Shown here piece by piece: positions 27,033 to 36,245 of a DNA stretch of 53,769 bases; the stretch's first letter is position 1, and every line of letters starts with the position of its first letter. The stretch spans positions 1-53,769 of the forward strand of contig NZ_JACJST010000033.1 of the NCBI RefSeq assembly GCF_014698305.1, written 5' to 3'. Both the position numbers and the translations under genes were made by a program. Source of the DNA: Anabaena lutea FACHB-196. GTDB taxonomy: Bacteria > Cyanobacteriota > Cyanobacteriia > Cyanobacteriales > Nostocaceae. Below the pieces are notes generated by a model. It made no database searches and was not told where the DNA came from. It worked only from the letters and a program-made list of their open reading frames with translations.

Positions 27033-28376
27033 ATGTGCAGCGGTTTTCCCGATAAACAACAATACCTAAAGTTTTCAGAAGAAAATAACAATTCTGGATT
27101 TATTCAGTCAAATACTCTCCTGAGTAGCCGCTATCGTCTCATAAAAACTATTGGGCAAGGAGGATTTGGCAAAACTTTTCTGGCTGTTGATGAGCAAGAT
27201 GTTAAAAGTAGGCAATTTTTGGATGATTCAGTATCTAGTCTATGTGTCATAAAGCAATTTTTTTCACAACCAGAAACAGACTATTTTCAACAAAAAGCTA
27301 GAGAATTATTTCAGCAAGAGTCTGTGCGTTTAGCAGAACTAGGTCAACATTGTCAAATTCCTCAATTCCTAGATTTCTTTGAGGAAGAAGGTAAGCAATA
27401 TTTAGTCCAGGAATGGGTTGATGGACAAAATTTAGAACAAGAATTAGCTGACTCTGGTCCGTTTAATGAAGTAGAAATTTGCCAGTTACTTGGTGAGTTG
27501 TTACCTTTATTACAGTTTATTCACACTCATCAAGTAATTCATCGGGATATCAAACCTGCTAATATTATTCGTCGCCAAAAAGATGGCAAATTATTTTTAG
27601 TAGATTTTGGTGCTGCTAAATATAATTGGCAAAGTTGGGAAACTGGAACAATTATTGGTAGTGCGGAATATGCTGCACCGGAACAAATTCGAGGTAAAGC
27701 TGTATTTGCCAGCGATCTTTACAGTTTGGGTATTACTTGTCTACATTTATTAACCCAGATGTCGCCTTTTGATTTATATGATTGTAGTGAAGATGTGTGG
27801 ATATGGCAGTCATATTTAATTGAACCGATAAGTCTTTCTTTAGAGAAGATTCTCTGTAAGCTAGTACATCCAGCAACTAAACTACGCTATCACTTTGCAG
27901 CAGAGGCACTAATAGATTTGAATAGTTCATTAGGTAATGCCAAAACTACAAATACAGAGGACTATTTTGAAACTCCTTTTTTTGAGTTGAGTCATCAAAA
28001 AAATTCACCTACTTCTGTAAGTGCGATCGCAGATAATTCTGTTTACTCCAGCACAGTTTTTGATCCTGAAACACAAGATTGGTATTACTTTCCTGCGAGA
28101 ACTGAAGGTGAAGAACTGACGCGAAAAGTAGCAGAGTTTTTAAGTCCTCGTTTAGCGGCTGCGGCGACTGTACCTCCTGTAAAAGAGAGAAAATCAACTG
28201 CTGCTTATAGGAAGAATAAACACAAGTTAAACAGGATGTGCCATATCAGTGTCACTGCGCTCGCTTTTACTATTGCTTGTCTGATTTTAGTCGTTGAATC
28301 AAATTCAATTTCTAGCAAATTGAAAATAGAAATCTCAAAAATTGTTCACCAAGTTCTGAATTTAGAAAGAAATTAA
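27033..28376 (+). CDS. Membrane-anchored serine/threonine protein kinase
   Basis: Hanks-type kinase of 447 residues. The domain (about 32-295) has IGQGGFGKTFLA, the lysine in CVIKQFF, HRDIKPANII, DFGAAKY and GSAEYAAPEQ. This GGFGKTF subtype is common in filamentous cyanobacteria. A linker of about 110 residues leads to one membrane helix (about 409-427), leaving a short tail outside the cytoplasm. It lies between kdpC and the short KdpD, on the same strand. I infer a possible role in K+ or turgor signalling from position alone. A GGAG at 27017-27020 supports the start region. Confidence 0.9.
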   Translation: MCSGFPDKQQYLKFSEENNNSGFIQSNTLLSSRYRLIKTIGQGGFGKTFLAVDEQDVKSRQFLDDSVSSLCVIKQFFSQPETDYFQQKARELFQQESVRLAELGQHCQIPQFLDFFEEEGKQYLVQEWVDGQNLEQELADSGPFNEVEICQLLGELLPLLQFIHTHQVIHRDIKPANIIRRQKDGKLFLVDFGAAKYNWQSWETGTIIGSAEYAAPEQIRGKAVFASDLYSLGITCLHLLTQMSPFDLYDCSEDVWIWQSYLIEPISLSLEKILCKLVHPATKLRYHFAAEALIDLNSSLGNAKTTNTEDYFETPFFELSHQKNSPTSVSAIADNSVYSSTVFDPETQDWYYFPARTEGEELTRKVAEFLSPRLAAAATVPPVKERKSTAAYRKNKHKLNRMCHISVTALAFTIACLILVVESNSISSKLKIEISKIVHQVLNLERN

Positions 28377-28430
28377 AACCCACTTCATAATTGCGGATCT
28401 CATTTGTAATTCGCTATTTATAGCTATGTT

Positions 28431-28763
28431 ATGAACTTCAATAACTTTCATCTTCAGCCTACTTTTTCTATTGGTATTGTCCCTCAGCCTAGTCAGGCTA
28501 AATCTGTAAATCATCCTGAACCATATATTGGTTATCTGGCAGTATCTTTTGTAAGTTTGGCAATTATTGGCCTGAGTTTAGGATGCTTTTTAAGGTATAG
28601 AAATTGCCAAAAACAGGCTCGTCTGCCTTCAAGAGAAATAATCCACCAAATTGAGCTATTAAATAATAGCCAAAAGCGAGTACCTGATATCGCTCAAAAA
28701 ATGACTATTGAAAGAAGACAGCAAATAGAGATTTTAGAAAAAATCTGGAAGAAGTCTTCTTAG
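28431..28763 (+). CDS. Hypothetical single-span membrane protein
   Basis: A 110-residue ORF with one membrane helix (about 32-54, YLAVSFVSLAIIGLSLGCFL) followed by a basic tail, including RREQ-like residues and a predicted coiled coil (about 68-105). It begins 54 bp after the kinase stop. No family recognised. The helix-plus-coil pattern makes it a more believable gene than most small frames here, and it may partner the kinase before it. Confidence 0.45.
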   Translation: MNFNNFHLQPTFSIGIVPQPSQAKSVNHPEPYIGYLAVSFVSLAIIGLSLGCFLRYRNCQKQARLPSREIIHQIELLNNSQKRVPDIAQKMTIERRQQIEILEKIWKKSS

Positions 28764-28796
28764 CAGTAAGTAAATTTTTGTCTACATAAACCAGGT

Positions 28797-29110
28797 GTGA
28801 GGAAAATCAAAATGTCTCATTTATTTTGCAAAAATTCAGTGTTAATTTCCGTGAGTTTAATGACTACTTTGTTAGTATCAATTAAGGAAATTGATAGCGT
28901 CAACGCTGAGGTTGATCAGCCATTAACTAATCAAAAACAAGTAGCAACAATAATGCTTTCATTCCATATCACATTGAAGGCTTTTATAAATATCGTCTCA
29001 GCGACAATATTTCTATCACTCCAGGAATAATTTGGTTAACAAATCCTGGTCAAAGTTCCAACAATGATGATGCAATAATTGGCACATTCAGAACCACTTT
29101 TAAATTTTAA
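28797..29110 (+). pseudogene. Collapsed OprB-type outer-membrane porin remnant
   Basis: The frame from 28797 encodes a signal peptide (KNSVLISVSLMTTLLVSI then SVNAEVDQ). At about 28960 a different frame takes over and encodes IEGFYKYRLSDNISITPG and GTFRTTFKF to a stop at 29110. This is the last beta strands of a cyanobacterial SLH/OprB porin, which are normally about 500 residues or more. So about 90% of the gene, including the SLH domain and most of the barrel, has been deleted, leaving both ends joined out of frame. Such porins carry ions and iron in cyanobacteria. It is not expected to work. Confidence 0.75.
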
Positions 29111-29166
29111 AAGTTACAAGAAAGTGTAATTTTTTTCAACTTCACGTGAAATAATCAAAGGCAATT

Positions 29167-30603
29167 ATGAAATCAAAAGAAACTATCTTTGTAATTCCCA
29201 CTCATAGACTGAGAGATGTAGCTGAAACTATCGAGAAATATGATGAGAATTTCTGGGTAAACGGACACGCAATCAAAATGATCGTTTTTGATGATTCAAC
29301 TCTTGGTAATTACGAAAAATACTACCAACTTTTAGAGCAAACGAAGACTGTCAACGATCTATATTATGTTGGACCTCATGAAAAAGAGCAGTTTATTACT
29401 TTTTTAAATGAAAGACTACGCGATCGCAAATTGGAATCACTTGTTAAAAACTTATTTCGACCTAGTTATGGTGGCAATCGTAACTTCACATTAATGTACA
29501 CTCTTGGGCATTTTATGGTCAGTGCAGATGATGATATGCGACCTTATGCTTTGATGGAAACTAAACCAGAATCTTTATCAAGTTCCGAAATATGTCGAGG
29601 TAAATTAGTCAAACCTAATGACGAAGGATTTGTCCATAAATCTTTTGATTTACTCACTGCTTTTGGTGATGTTCTTGGTCAAAAAGCCAGTCATGTACCA
29701 GAGAATTTCGAGACAGGAGAATTTCTTGTTGATACAGCAATGGATTTAGAAACTAATGCCACAATGGGTTACTTTCGCGAAAATAGTCTTTTCTTAAAAG
29801 AAGGAACGGTATTAAATAATGCTGTTGTCAAAATTGCCCAAACATTTCGCACAGGAACTAACGATATTGATACCATTGATTTCGTGAATATGTATCTTCA
29901 TGATGAAACTCAAATCAGTCCCAATGACTTGAATGATTTTTATATTCTCACCAATTTTAGACCAGTAATTACTAACAAAAACTGGAGAATGGATTGCGGA
30001 GTCGCAGGATATGATAATCGCTTGGGTTTACCACCCTTTTTCCCAACCAGACTCAGGTTTGAGGATTATATCTATAGGTTATGGATACAGCAAGAAGGTA
30101 TTGTCGCTGCACACGTTGATGCTGTCCAAAATCATATTAGAAATAACTATATGCGTAATCCTCTAGCAAGTGAGATATTTAATGAGGAAATATGTAACCT
30201 GCTGAAAAAGAAAATTAAGAACAGTGTTTATGAGCTTAGTGATCTGGGAATAAAATTTCATTACTCAGGGGAAGTAACCTTACTGGACTCTGAGGAAATT
30301 TTGGAAAAAATCTCAGCAATACATACTCAGGTAATCAAAGCTTCAGAATCTACTCAAAATGAAGAACGTAAACAATCTCTCGAACTATTTGCTAATAATT
30401 TATCAAGAGTATTCTATGGATTTGAGCCAGACTTTTTTCAACAGAACGTTTCCAGAATTATCGATGATGTCATTAGTCAATTTCATGGTTCTCTAGAAAT
30501 TTGGACGACGCTGGTTGAAATCTGTTATTTATATAAAGATAAGAAAAATTTGCCACAAATTAAAGTCAAAAATCAGAAACTAAAGTCTAGAAATGGAATA
30601 TAG
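29167..30603 (+). CDS. Glycosyltransferase-like protein (GT-A pattern)
   Basis: A 478-residue soluble protein. The N terminus IFVIPTHRLRDVAETIEKYD followed by KMIVFDDST resembles the first strands of a GT-A sugar-nucleotide fold. MVSADDDMRPY (about 119-129) has the DxD-type metal motif. A later RFEDYIYRLWIQQEG could supply the catalytic acid. The C-terminal third (about 335-478) is helical and unassigned. I do not recognise a named family, so the substrate is unknown. It lies in the accessory stretch between kdpC and kdpD, after the porin remnant, and its neighbours show no polysaccharide gene cluster. Confidence 0.6.
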   Translation: MKSKETIFVIPTHRLRDVAETIEKYDENFWVNGHAIKMIVFDDSTLGNYEKYYQLLEQTKTVNDLYYVGPHEKEQFITFLNERLRDRKLESLVKNLFRPSYGGNRNFTLMYTLGHFMVSADDDMRPYALMETKPESLSSSEICRGKLVKPNDEGFVHKSFDLLTAFGDVLGQKASHVPENFETGEFLVDTAMDLETNATMGYFRENSLFLKEGTVLNNAVVKIAQTFRTGTNDIDTIDFVNMYLHDETQISPNDLNDFYILTNFRPVITNKNWRMDCGVAGYDNRLGLPPFFPTRLRFEDYIYRLWIQQEGIVAAHVDAVQNHIRNNYMRNPLASEIFNEEICNLLKKKIKNSVYELSDLGIKFHYSGEVTLLDSEEILEKISAIHTQVIKASESTQNEERKQSLELFANNLSRVFYGFEPDFFQQNVSRIIDDVISQFHGSLEIWTTLVEICYLYKDKKNLPQIKVKNQKLKSRNGI

Positions 30604-30820
30604 ATATCTAAAATAATCGCTCAAGTTGCTTGTTATTCATTTTTGAGGTTTTTCTAGTCTGTAGGGTGCATCAGACACAATAGCAATAGAGAAAACTTTA
30701 AGTCTGGTTATGAACCCGATTATAACAACCCAGATAAAGGGCATTTACCAACTTTTGAAAGAGGCTATAATTTTCAGTACAGTTTTGATGCTACCTTAGC
30801 CCAATGTGGCTTATGTAAAT

Positions 30821-31090
30821 ATGAAAGTACCAAATCAAAGAGACAAAGATAATTTTCTCTACCCCCGCAGTTGCTACTATGGTCAAGTTAAGCCACAAAA
30901 CCTAGTATTTAATGCCAACCTACAAATATTTTCTCAAAAAGTTGCTTACATAACTGCCTTAGAAACAGGTGGTAAACTCTCTCCAGAGGAAGCCTATGAC
31001 CAGATTGAAACACTTTGGAAAGAATTGAAAAGCAGTAAAAAAGAACTTGGGCTTGGGATAGAATTAAATAAACACTCTGGTGGGTTGTAA
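30821..31090 (+). CDS. Conserved cyanobacterial small protein, DUF7219-like
   Basis: An 89-residue soluble protein. DKDNFLYPRSCYYGQVKPQN and ALETGGKLSPEEAYDQI, followed by WKELKSSKKELGLG, match from memory a small family confined to cyanobacteria (DUF7219); its function is unknown. A GTG at 30806 is an alternative start. Codon use is normal. It is the last gene before the KdpD-like sensor, on the same strand and 73 bp away. In the gap before it (30604-30820) no gene was accepted. Confidence 0.75.
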   Translation: MKVPNQRDKDNFLYPRSCYYGQVKPQNLVFNANLQIFSQKVAYITALETGGKLSPEEAYDQIETLWKELKSSKKELGLGIELNKHSGGL

Positions 31091-31163
31091 ATAAAAATAA
31101 TTCTTTAGGAGCTTTTTAGTATCAAACACAAGTAAGATAATTGTTATGAACTAACAAACATTG

Positions 31164-32294
31164 ATGATCTTCATGATTCATCCCAATAACCTATCCCCTG
31201 ACAGTTCTTATATCCGCACAGCCAGACGAGGAAAGCATAAGATATTCATTGGTATGGCTCCCGGTGTGGGTAAAACTTATAAAATGCTGGAGGAAGCACA
31301 TCAACTTAAACAAGAAGGGATTGATGTTGTTATTGGTGTTTTGGAAACTCATGGACGCAAAGACACGGCTGCAAAAGCTATGGGATTGGAGGTAATTCCT
31401 AAAAAAGCCATTATTCACAAGAATATCAACCTCCAAGAAATGGATACGGAGGCAATTTTGGCACGCTCTCCCCAACTGGTTTTAGTTGATGAATTGGCTC
31501 ATACAAATATACCCGGTTCTCTGAGAGAAAAACGTTATCAGGATGTAGAAGTAATTTTAGCAGCCGGCATAGATGTTTACTCTACTGTCAACATTCAACA
31601 TTTGGAAAGTTTGAATGATTTAGTAGCCAGAATTACGGGTGTTGTGGTGCGAGAACGCATTCCCGATATTCTCCTAGATGAAGCTGATGCTGTTGTTGTT
31701 ATTGATGTCACTCCAGAAACTTTAGAAGAGCGTCTGCGGGAAGGTAAAATCTATGCTAATGATAAAATTGAGCAATCTTTAGAAAACTTTTTTCAGCGTC
31801 GTAACCTGATTGCTTTGCGGGAATTGGCGTTAAGAGAAGTAGCTGATACTGTTGAGGAAGAAGCAAATACTTCAACTAATACTGGACACAGTTGTAATAT
31901 CCATGAACGAGTTTTAGTATGTGTATCTACTTATCCAAATTCAATTCAATTATTGCGTCGTGGGGCGCGGATTGCCAGTTATATGAATGCCAGGTTGTAT
32001 ACTGTATTCATTGCAGATCCTGAACGGTTTCTCACCAAAGAAGAAAGTTTACATATTCATACTTGCGAGAAACTATGCCAAGAATTTGGTGGTGAATTTA
32101 TCCACGTAAAAAGTAATAATGTTCCTCAAGCAATTGCCCAAGTTGCTGCAACTCATCATATCACCCAAATAGTTATTGGTGAAAGTCAGCAACCTCGATG
32201 GAAAAGATTTTTTAAAGGTTCTTTTACGCAACGATTGATGGAGTTAATCAGAGATCAAAAAATAGATTTACATATTATTGCTACTGAAAAATAA
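31164..32294 (+). CDS. kdpD: Short KdpD: N-terminal sensor domain plus USP domain, no kinase
   Basis: A 376-residue protein matching only the cytosolic N-terminal half of sensor kinase KdpD. The KdpD domain (about 22-235) has the Walker A IGMAPGVGKTYKML and the Walker B-like LVLVDELAHTNIPG, then STVNIQHLESLND. A universal-stress-protein domain follows (about 248-375, ending IVIGESQQPRWKRFFKG). The membrane bundle and histidine kinase are absent, and the frame ends cleanly, so this is a natural form rather than a break. Similar short KdpD proteins are known in Anabaena. In full-length KdpD this part binds ATP and c-di-AMP. Here it may act with a separate kinase, such as the one at 20.3-21.4 kb. 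Confidence 0.92.
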   Translation: MIFMIHPNNLSPDSSYIRTARRGKHKIFIGMAPGVGKTYKMLEEAHQLKQEGIDVVIGVLETHGRKDTAAKAMGLEVIPKKAIIHKNINLQEMDTEAILARSPQLVLVDELAHTNIPGSLREKRYQDVEVILAAGIDVYSTVNIQHLESLNDLVARITGVVVRERIPDILLDEADAVVVIDVTPETLEERLREGKIYANDKIEQSLENFFQRRNLIALRELALREVADTVEEEANTSTNTGHSCNIHERVLVCVSTYPNSIQLLRRGARIASYMNARLYTVFIADPERFLTKEESLHIHTCEKLCQEFGGEFIHVKSNNVPQAIAQVAATHHITQIVIGESQQPRWKRFFKGSFTQRLMELIRDQKIDLHIIATEK

Positions 32295-32411
32295 TTTTGT
32301 TTCGCAGACACCCGGAGGGTAGTTTCCCGTAACGTAGGAACAAAGGACAAGATATATTCACTTCCATAAATGAATTCAGGGGCTTGTATCCTTTTTGAAT
32401 TTTGAATTTTT

Positions 32412-33713
32412 CTATTCCTTGTCATTATTTTTTTTGACTTTGGATATCCAACCTTGGTATTTATGCAAAATTTCTCTATAAGGAATATCGTCTGCAAATA
32501 CGGACTCAAATATAGGTGGTAAGAAAGTTTTGGGAAAGATTTGATGGAGAATTTTGGCTAAGGTATTGCGAATAATAAATTCAGTAAATAAATGCTTGGA
32601 AGTAGGGAAGGAATAATCGCTTAACTCTCTTAAAGCAAAAGCATCAGGTTGACGACGCAAGCTATATTCTGTTAATGATTGTGCTAAATTATCAGCATAT
32701 TCATCTAAAATTTTATCAAAAATTAGCACATCTTCCAAAGCTGAATTGCACCCTTGTCCAATGGAAGGAGAAACTGCATGAGCAGCATCACCAATTAACA
32801 ATACACTATCTCCTAAATGATAGGGGTTACAGCGCACTGTTAAAACTCTCGATATCGGCCTTTTAGCAAATTCTTCTGCTTCAAATGCTGGCATTAATTG
32901 CCCAATAATTGGGAAATTATCTTGAAAGAATTTCTGCACTTCTTCAGCATTTGCGAGTTGTTCAATGGGATTCTTAGCATATGGAAAAAGGATGACTCCG
33001 TTCATGTTTCCATCTATTTGATGTAGCATGAGTATGGAGATACCATTATTTATTCGCCAAGCGTGAACTTTCCGTTTTTGTAAATCAATTCCTGGTATTT
33101 GATCTGGATTGGGAAGAAAAATAGATTTATAAGCATTGGGAACGTAATTTTGTTCAAATTGAAAATTATCCGTATTGAGAAAGGCTTCTCGGACTACAGA
33201 ACGCGCTCCGTCAGCACCAATTAGTAAGTCATAATTGCTAGTAAATTCTGTTATATTATTTGAGGATGTACTTTGGGAAAATTTAATTGTTTTGTTTGCC
33301 AAATCTATTTCTGTACATTGACAATCAAAGTGAATATTAATGCGGCTGTTATCATATTTTTCGACTAATTTCTCTAAAATGACAGTTGCTAGATTAGTTC
33401 TATCTAGGGTAATAAGAGGTATTTTTCTCTTGATAACTTGAGTTTTGCCGTTCTTTCCATGCAGAATTGAACCTTGTATTTCTAAGCTTACGGCTTTAAC
33501 TGCTTCCTCTAGTCCGGGAATTTGACGTAAAGCATTCATTCCTCTTGCACCAAGGGAAATGGGAAAGGTGCGGGTTTTGTCAAAGGGAATTCCACGGGGA
33601 TCGCTACGACGTTCATAAATATCAATTTGGTATTGGTGATGACGACGTAGTAGATAATGAGCTAGAAGAAGTCCGCTAGGGCCAGCACCGATAATTGCAA
33701 CTTTGTTAGCCAT
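32412..33713 (-). CDS. FAD-dependent monooxygenase (aromatic hydroxylase type)
   Basis: Flavoprotein of 433 residues in the kynurenine 3-monooxygenase/PHBH class. The FAD-binding GxGxxG is in VAIIGAGPSGLLLAHYL (residues 5-21). The second flavin motif, LIGADGARSVVR, is mid-protein, and the GD motif VLLIGDAAHAVSPSIGQG binds the ribityl chain. The substrate cannot be read from the sequence. It starts 12 bp after priA on the same strand and is probably cotranscribed, although the roles seem unrelated. Its 3' end faces the kdpD-like gene, with 117 bp between. Confidence 0.88.
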   Translation of the reverse strand: MANKVAIIGAGPSGLLLAHYLLRRHHQYQIDIYERRSDPRGIPFDKTRTFPISLGARGMNALRQIPGLEEAVKAVSLEIQGSILHGKNGKTQVIKRKIPLITLDRTNLATVILEKLVEKYDNSRINIHFDCQCTEIDLANKTIKFSQSTSSNNITEFTSNYDLLIGADGARSVVREAFLNTDNFQFEQNYVPNAYKSIFLPNPDQIPGIDLQKRKVHAWRINNGISILMLHQIDGNMNGVILFPYAKNPIEQLANAEEVQKFFQDNFPIIGQLMPAFEAEEFAKRPISRVLTVRCNPYHLGDSVLLIGDAAHAVSPSIGQGCNSALEDVLIFDKILDEYADNLAQSLTEYSLRRQPDAFALRELSDYSFPTSKHLFTEFIIRNTLAKILHQIFPKTFLPPIFESVFADDIPYREILHKYQGWISKVKKNNDKE

Positions 33714-33725
33714 GATTTTTGATGT

Positions 33726-36245
33726 TTACATAATATTGATAGGATCTACATCAATCGTTAAGCTGACTGAGGAAGGACAAAGCGCCCTGACTTCTTGCCA
33801 ATCTGGTAAATTGGGTAATGCATCGGGGGCAAATTTTAGTAATATCTGCCAGCGATAACGATTAGCTACTCGTAAAATATTAGCTGGTGCTGGCCCCAAT
33901 ATTTCAAATCCTTCTGTATCATTGAAATTTGTAGCTATAATTTGGGCTGTATTTTGGACTTGAATGGGGTCAAGACTACTCAAGCGCAACAAGATTAATC
34001 TACCATAAGGCGGATAATTAAGTGCTTGTCTTTGCTCTAATTCTGCATTAGAGAAAGATTGATAATCATGGCTTTTAACTGCTTCAATTACTGGATGTTC
34101 TGGGGTGTAGGTTTGCACGATTACCCTACCGGGATCTTCTCCTCTTCCCGCACGTCCCGCAACTTGGGTTAAGGTTTGAAATGTGCGTTCATTGGCGCGA
34201 TAGTCTGATAAATGTAGTAAACCATCAGCAGCGACTACACCAACAAGGGTAACTTGGGGTAAGTCTAAACCTTTGGTGAGCATTTGTGTTCCCACTAATA
34301 AATCTGCTTCTTTGTTCGCAAATTGGGTGAGTAAGTTACGATGTGAACCTTTGTTGCGAGTGGTGTCGCTATCAAAGCGAATTAATTTAAGAGCAGGAAA
34401 TTGGCGGTTTAATTCCTGTGCTACTCGCTGAGTTCCACTCCCAAAGAACTTTAAATAGGGGGAACTGCATTCTGGACAATGTGGCGGGTGCGATCGCCCA
34501 TAATTACAATAATGACACCTTAATAATTGCGGCGCACCCTCTTCTACATGGTGATAGGACAGAGAAACATCACAATTTGGACATTCCAGGACATAACCAC
34601 AACTGCGACAAGAAACAAAGGTGCTATGTCCCCGACGATGAATAAATAAAATTCCCTGTTGTTTTTTCTCTTGTAGCTGTTCTAAAGCTTCTTGTAGGGA
34701 TCTACTAAAAATAGACCGATTTCCCTCCTGTAACTCCCGACGCATATCCACGATTTCCACAGGTGGTAACGGACGAGAATTGATGCGTTCAGGAAGTGAA
34801 AGATATTGGGAGGTGGGGAGGTGGGGAGGTGGGGAGGTGTTCTCTGCTTTAACAGAAATCCAACTTTCCAAAGAAGGAGTCGCGGAACCTAAAATGAGGG
34901 GACAATTTTCTAATTCAGCCCGCCATTGTGCGACAGTGCGGGCGTGGTAGGTGGGAATGGGGGAATCTTGTTTAAAGCTGCTGTCGTGTTCTTCATCCAA
35001 GATAATTAAACCCAAGTTGGGTAAAGGAGCGAAAATGGCGCTGCGAGTCCCAATTACTACTTGAGCTTCTCCCGTGAACATTTGTCGCCAAGTGTCGTAG
35101 CGTTCACCGTCGGAGAGGGCGCTGTGATAAACCTGGACTCTGTTTCCAAATCGGGCGCGAAAACGATCTGTGAGTTGGGGTGTGAGTCCAATTTCTGGAA
35201 CCAATACCAAAGCAGATTTACCTTGGTTGAGGAGAGGTGCGATCGCTTGCAAATATACTTCTGTTTTCCCTGAACCTGTTACCCCATGTAATAAAACTTG
35301 AGCAAATCCATTTAAAGATTGTATTAATTCTAGGGCGCTAGTTTGAGCATTTGTTAAAGATTTTGCTTGATCCCCAGCCATGAGGGGACTTTGTTCTCTG
35401 CGTAATATTTCTCGTTCTTCAATTACTATATAGCTCTTTTCTACCAAAGCTTTGAGGATAGAAGTACTGGCGCTACAAATTTGTAATAATTCACTTTGCC
35501 ATAATTCTCCACCTTGTCGTCGTAGCACTTCCACAATTTCTCTTTGACGGGGCGTTAAATCTCGGTCATTATTTTCTATCAGTGTTACCGCTTTTTGTAG
35601 TTTGGGTTGATTTTGTCGTGGCGGTTCTAGGTAGTTTTCTGCTAATCCCAAGCGGATTAATTCACGAGTTCCCCGATAGGAAGATTTAACTTTTTGTTGA
35701 ATATAGTAATAACTGTAGTCACCTGTAGGGGTTTTTTGTAAGAGTTGTAAAACTTGTTGCGCTGTGGGTGACATGAACACAGAAGTATTGTTAGAGACAT
35801 CTTGATCTTTTCCTAAAGATGTCAGACGCAGACGACGTTGAGATCGCCCTAATAATCCTGGTGGTAGAGCCACCCGAATTACTTGAATTAGAGGTGTATA
35901 GTAATAAGCGGCGATGCGATTGAGTAGTTCCCAATAAGTGCTAGGGAAAAATCTTTTGCTGACTACATCTTCTACTTCCCGAATTTTGTCTGCTGGTAGA
36001 TCAACATTAGGCTGTGTCAGTAAGCGAATTGCGATCGCTCCTACCTGTTGTGTCCCAAAGGGAACAGTCAAAATATCCCCTGGTTTTATTTCTAACTGGG
36101 GTGGTATTTTGTATGTATATAAGTCTGAGCTTCCTGGACAATCTACGAGTACTTCAATCCATCCATAAACAGTTGTTTTTGACTGGTAGGACTCCCCCGG
36201 TTCAGCTACGGCTACAGAAGATAATTTTACGCTCTTAATATACAT
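33726..36245 (-). CDS. priA: Primosomal replication-restart helicase PriA
   Basis: 3'-to-5' DNA helicase that reloads the replisome at stalled forks; 839 residues. The N-terminal DNA-binding domain (about 18-110) is followed by a winged helix. The helicase motifs are HGVTGSGKTEVYL (Walker A), ILDEEHDSSFKQ (DEEH) and LGSATPSLESW. The zinc-binding insert has CRSCGYVLECPNC and CHYCNYGRSHPPHCPEC. ATG 36245 is chosen; an in-frame GTG at 36278 is possible. A short Pro-rich segment after motif III (SPPPHLPTS) is encoded by a four-copy octamer repeat. The monooxygenase gene follows 12 bp downstream. Confidence 0.96.
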   Translation of the reverse strand: MYIKSVKLSSVAVAEPGESYQSKTTVYGWIEVLVDCPGSSDLYTYKIPPQLEIKPGDILTVPFGTQQVGAIAIRLLTQPNVDLPADKIREVEDVVSKRFFPSTYWELLNRIAAYYYTPLIQVIRVALPPGLLGRSQRRLRLTSLGKDQDVSNNTSVFMSPTAQQVLQLLQKTPTGDYSYYYIQQKVKSSYRGTRELIRLGLAENYLEPPRQNQPKLQKAVTLIENNDRDLTPRQREIVEVLRRQGGELWQSELLQICSASTSILKALVEKSYIVIEEREILRREQSPLMAGDQAKSLTNAQTSALELIQSLNGFAQVLLHGVTGSGKTEVYLQAIAPLLNQGKSALVLVPEIGLTPQLTDRFRARFGNRVQVYHSALSDGERYDTWRQMFTGEAQVVIGTRSAIFAPLPNLGLIILDEEHDSSFKQDSPIPTYHARTVAQWRAELENCPLILGSATPSLESWISVKAENTSPPPHLPTSQYLSLPERINSRPLPPVEIVDMRRELQEGNRSIFSRSLQEALEQLQEKKQQGILFIHRRGHSTFVSCRSCGYVLECPNCDVSLSYHHVEEGAPQLLRCHYCNYGRSHPPHCPECSSPYLKFFGSGTQRVAQELNRQFPALKLIRFDSDTTRNKGSHRNLLTQFANKEADLLVGTQMLTKGLDLPQVTLVGVVAADGLLHLSDYRANERTFQTLTQVAGRAGRGEDPGRVIVQTYTPEHPVIEAVKSHDYQSFSNAELEQRQALNYPPYGRLILLRLSSLDPIQVQNTAQIIATNFNDTEGFEILGPAPANILRVANRYRWQILLKFAPDALPNLPDWQEVRALCPSSVSLTIDVDPINIM
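34808..34839. repeat. Octamer repeat (GGGAGGTG)4 inside priA
   Basis: Four perfect tandem copies. Read on the minus strand they encode a Pro/His-rich segment in PriA between the LGSATPS motif and SLPERINSRPLPP. Unit length 8 is not a multiple of 3, so a change of copy number would shift the frame. Confidence 0.85.

Noticed and set aside
30604-30820. Frame reading GYEPDYNNPDKGHLPTFERG before the DUF7219-like gene
   Set aside because: It has no good start and breaks into a different frame at the next gene; possibly remnant coding DNA but not identifiable.
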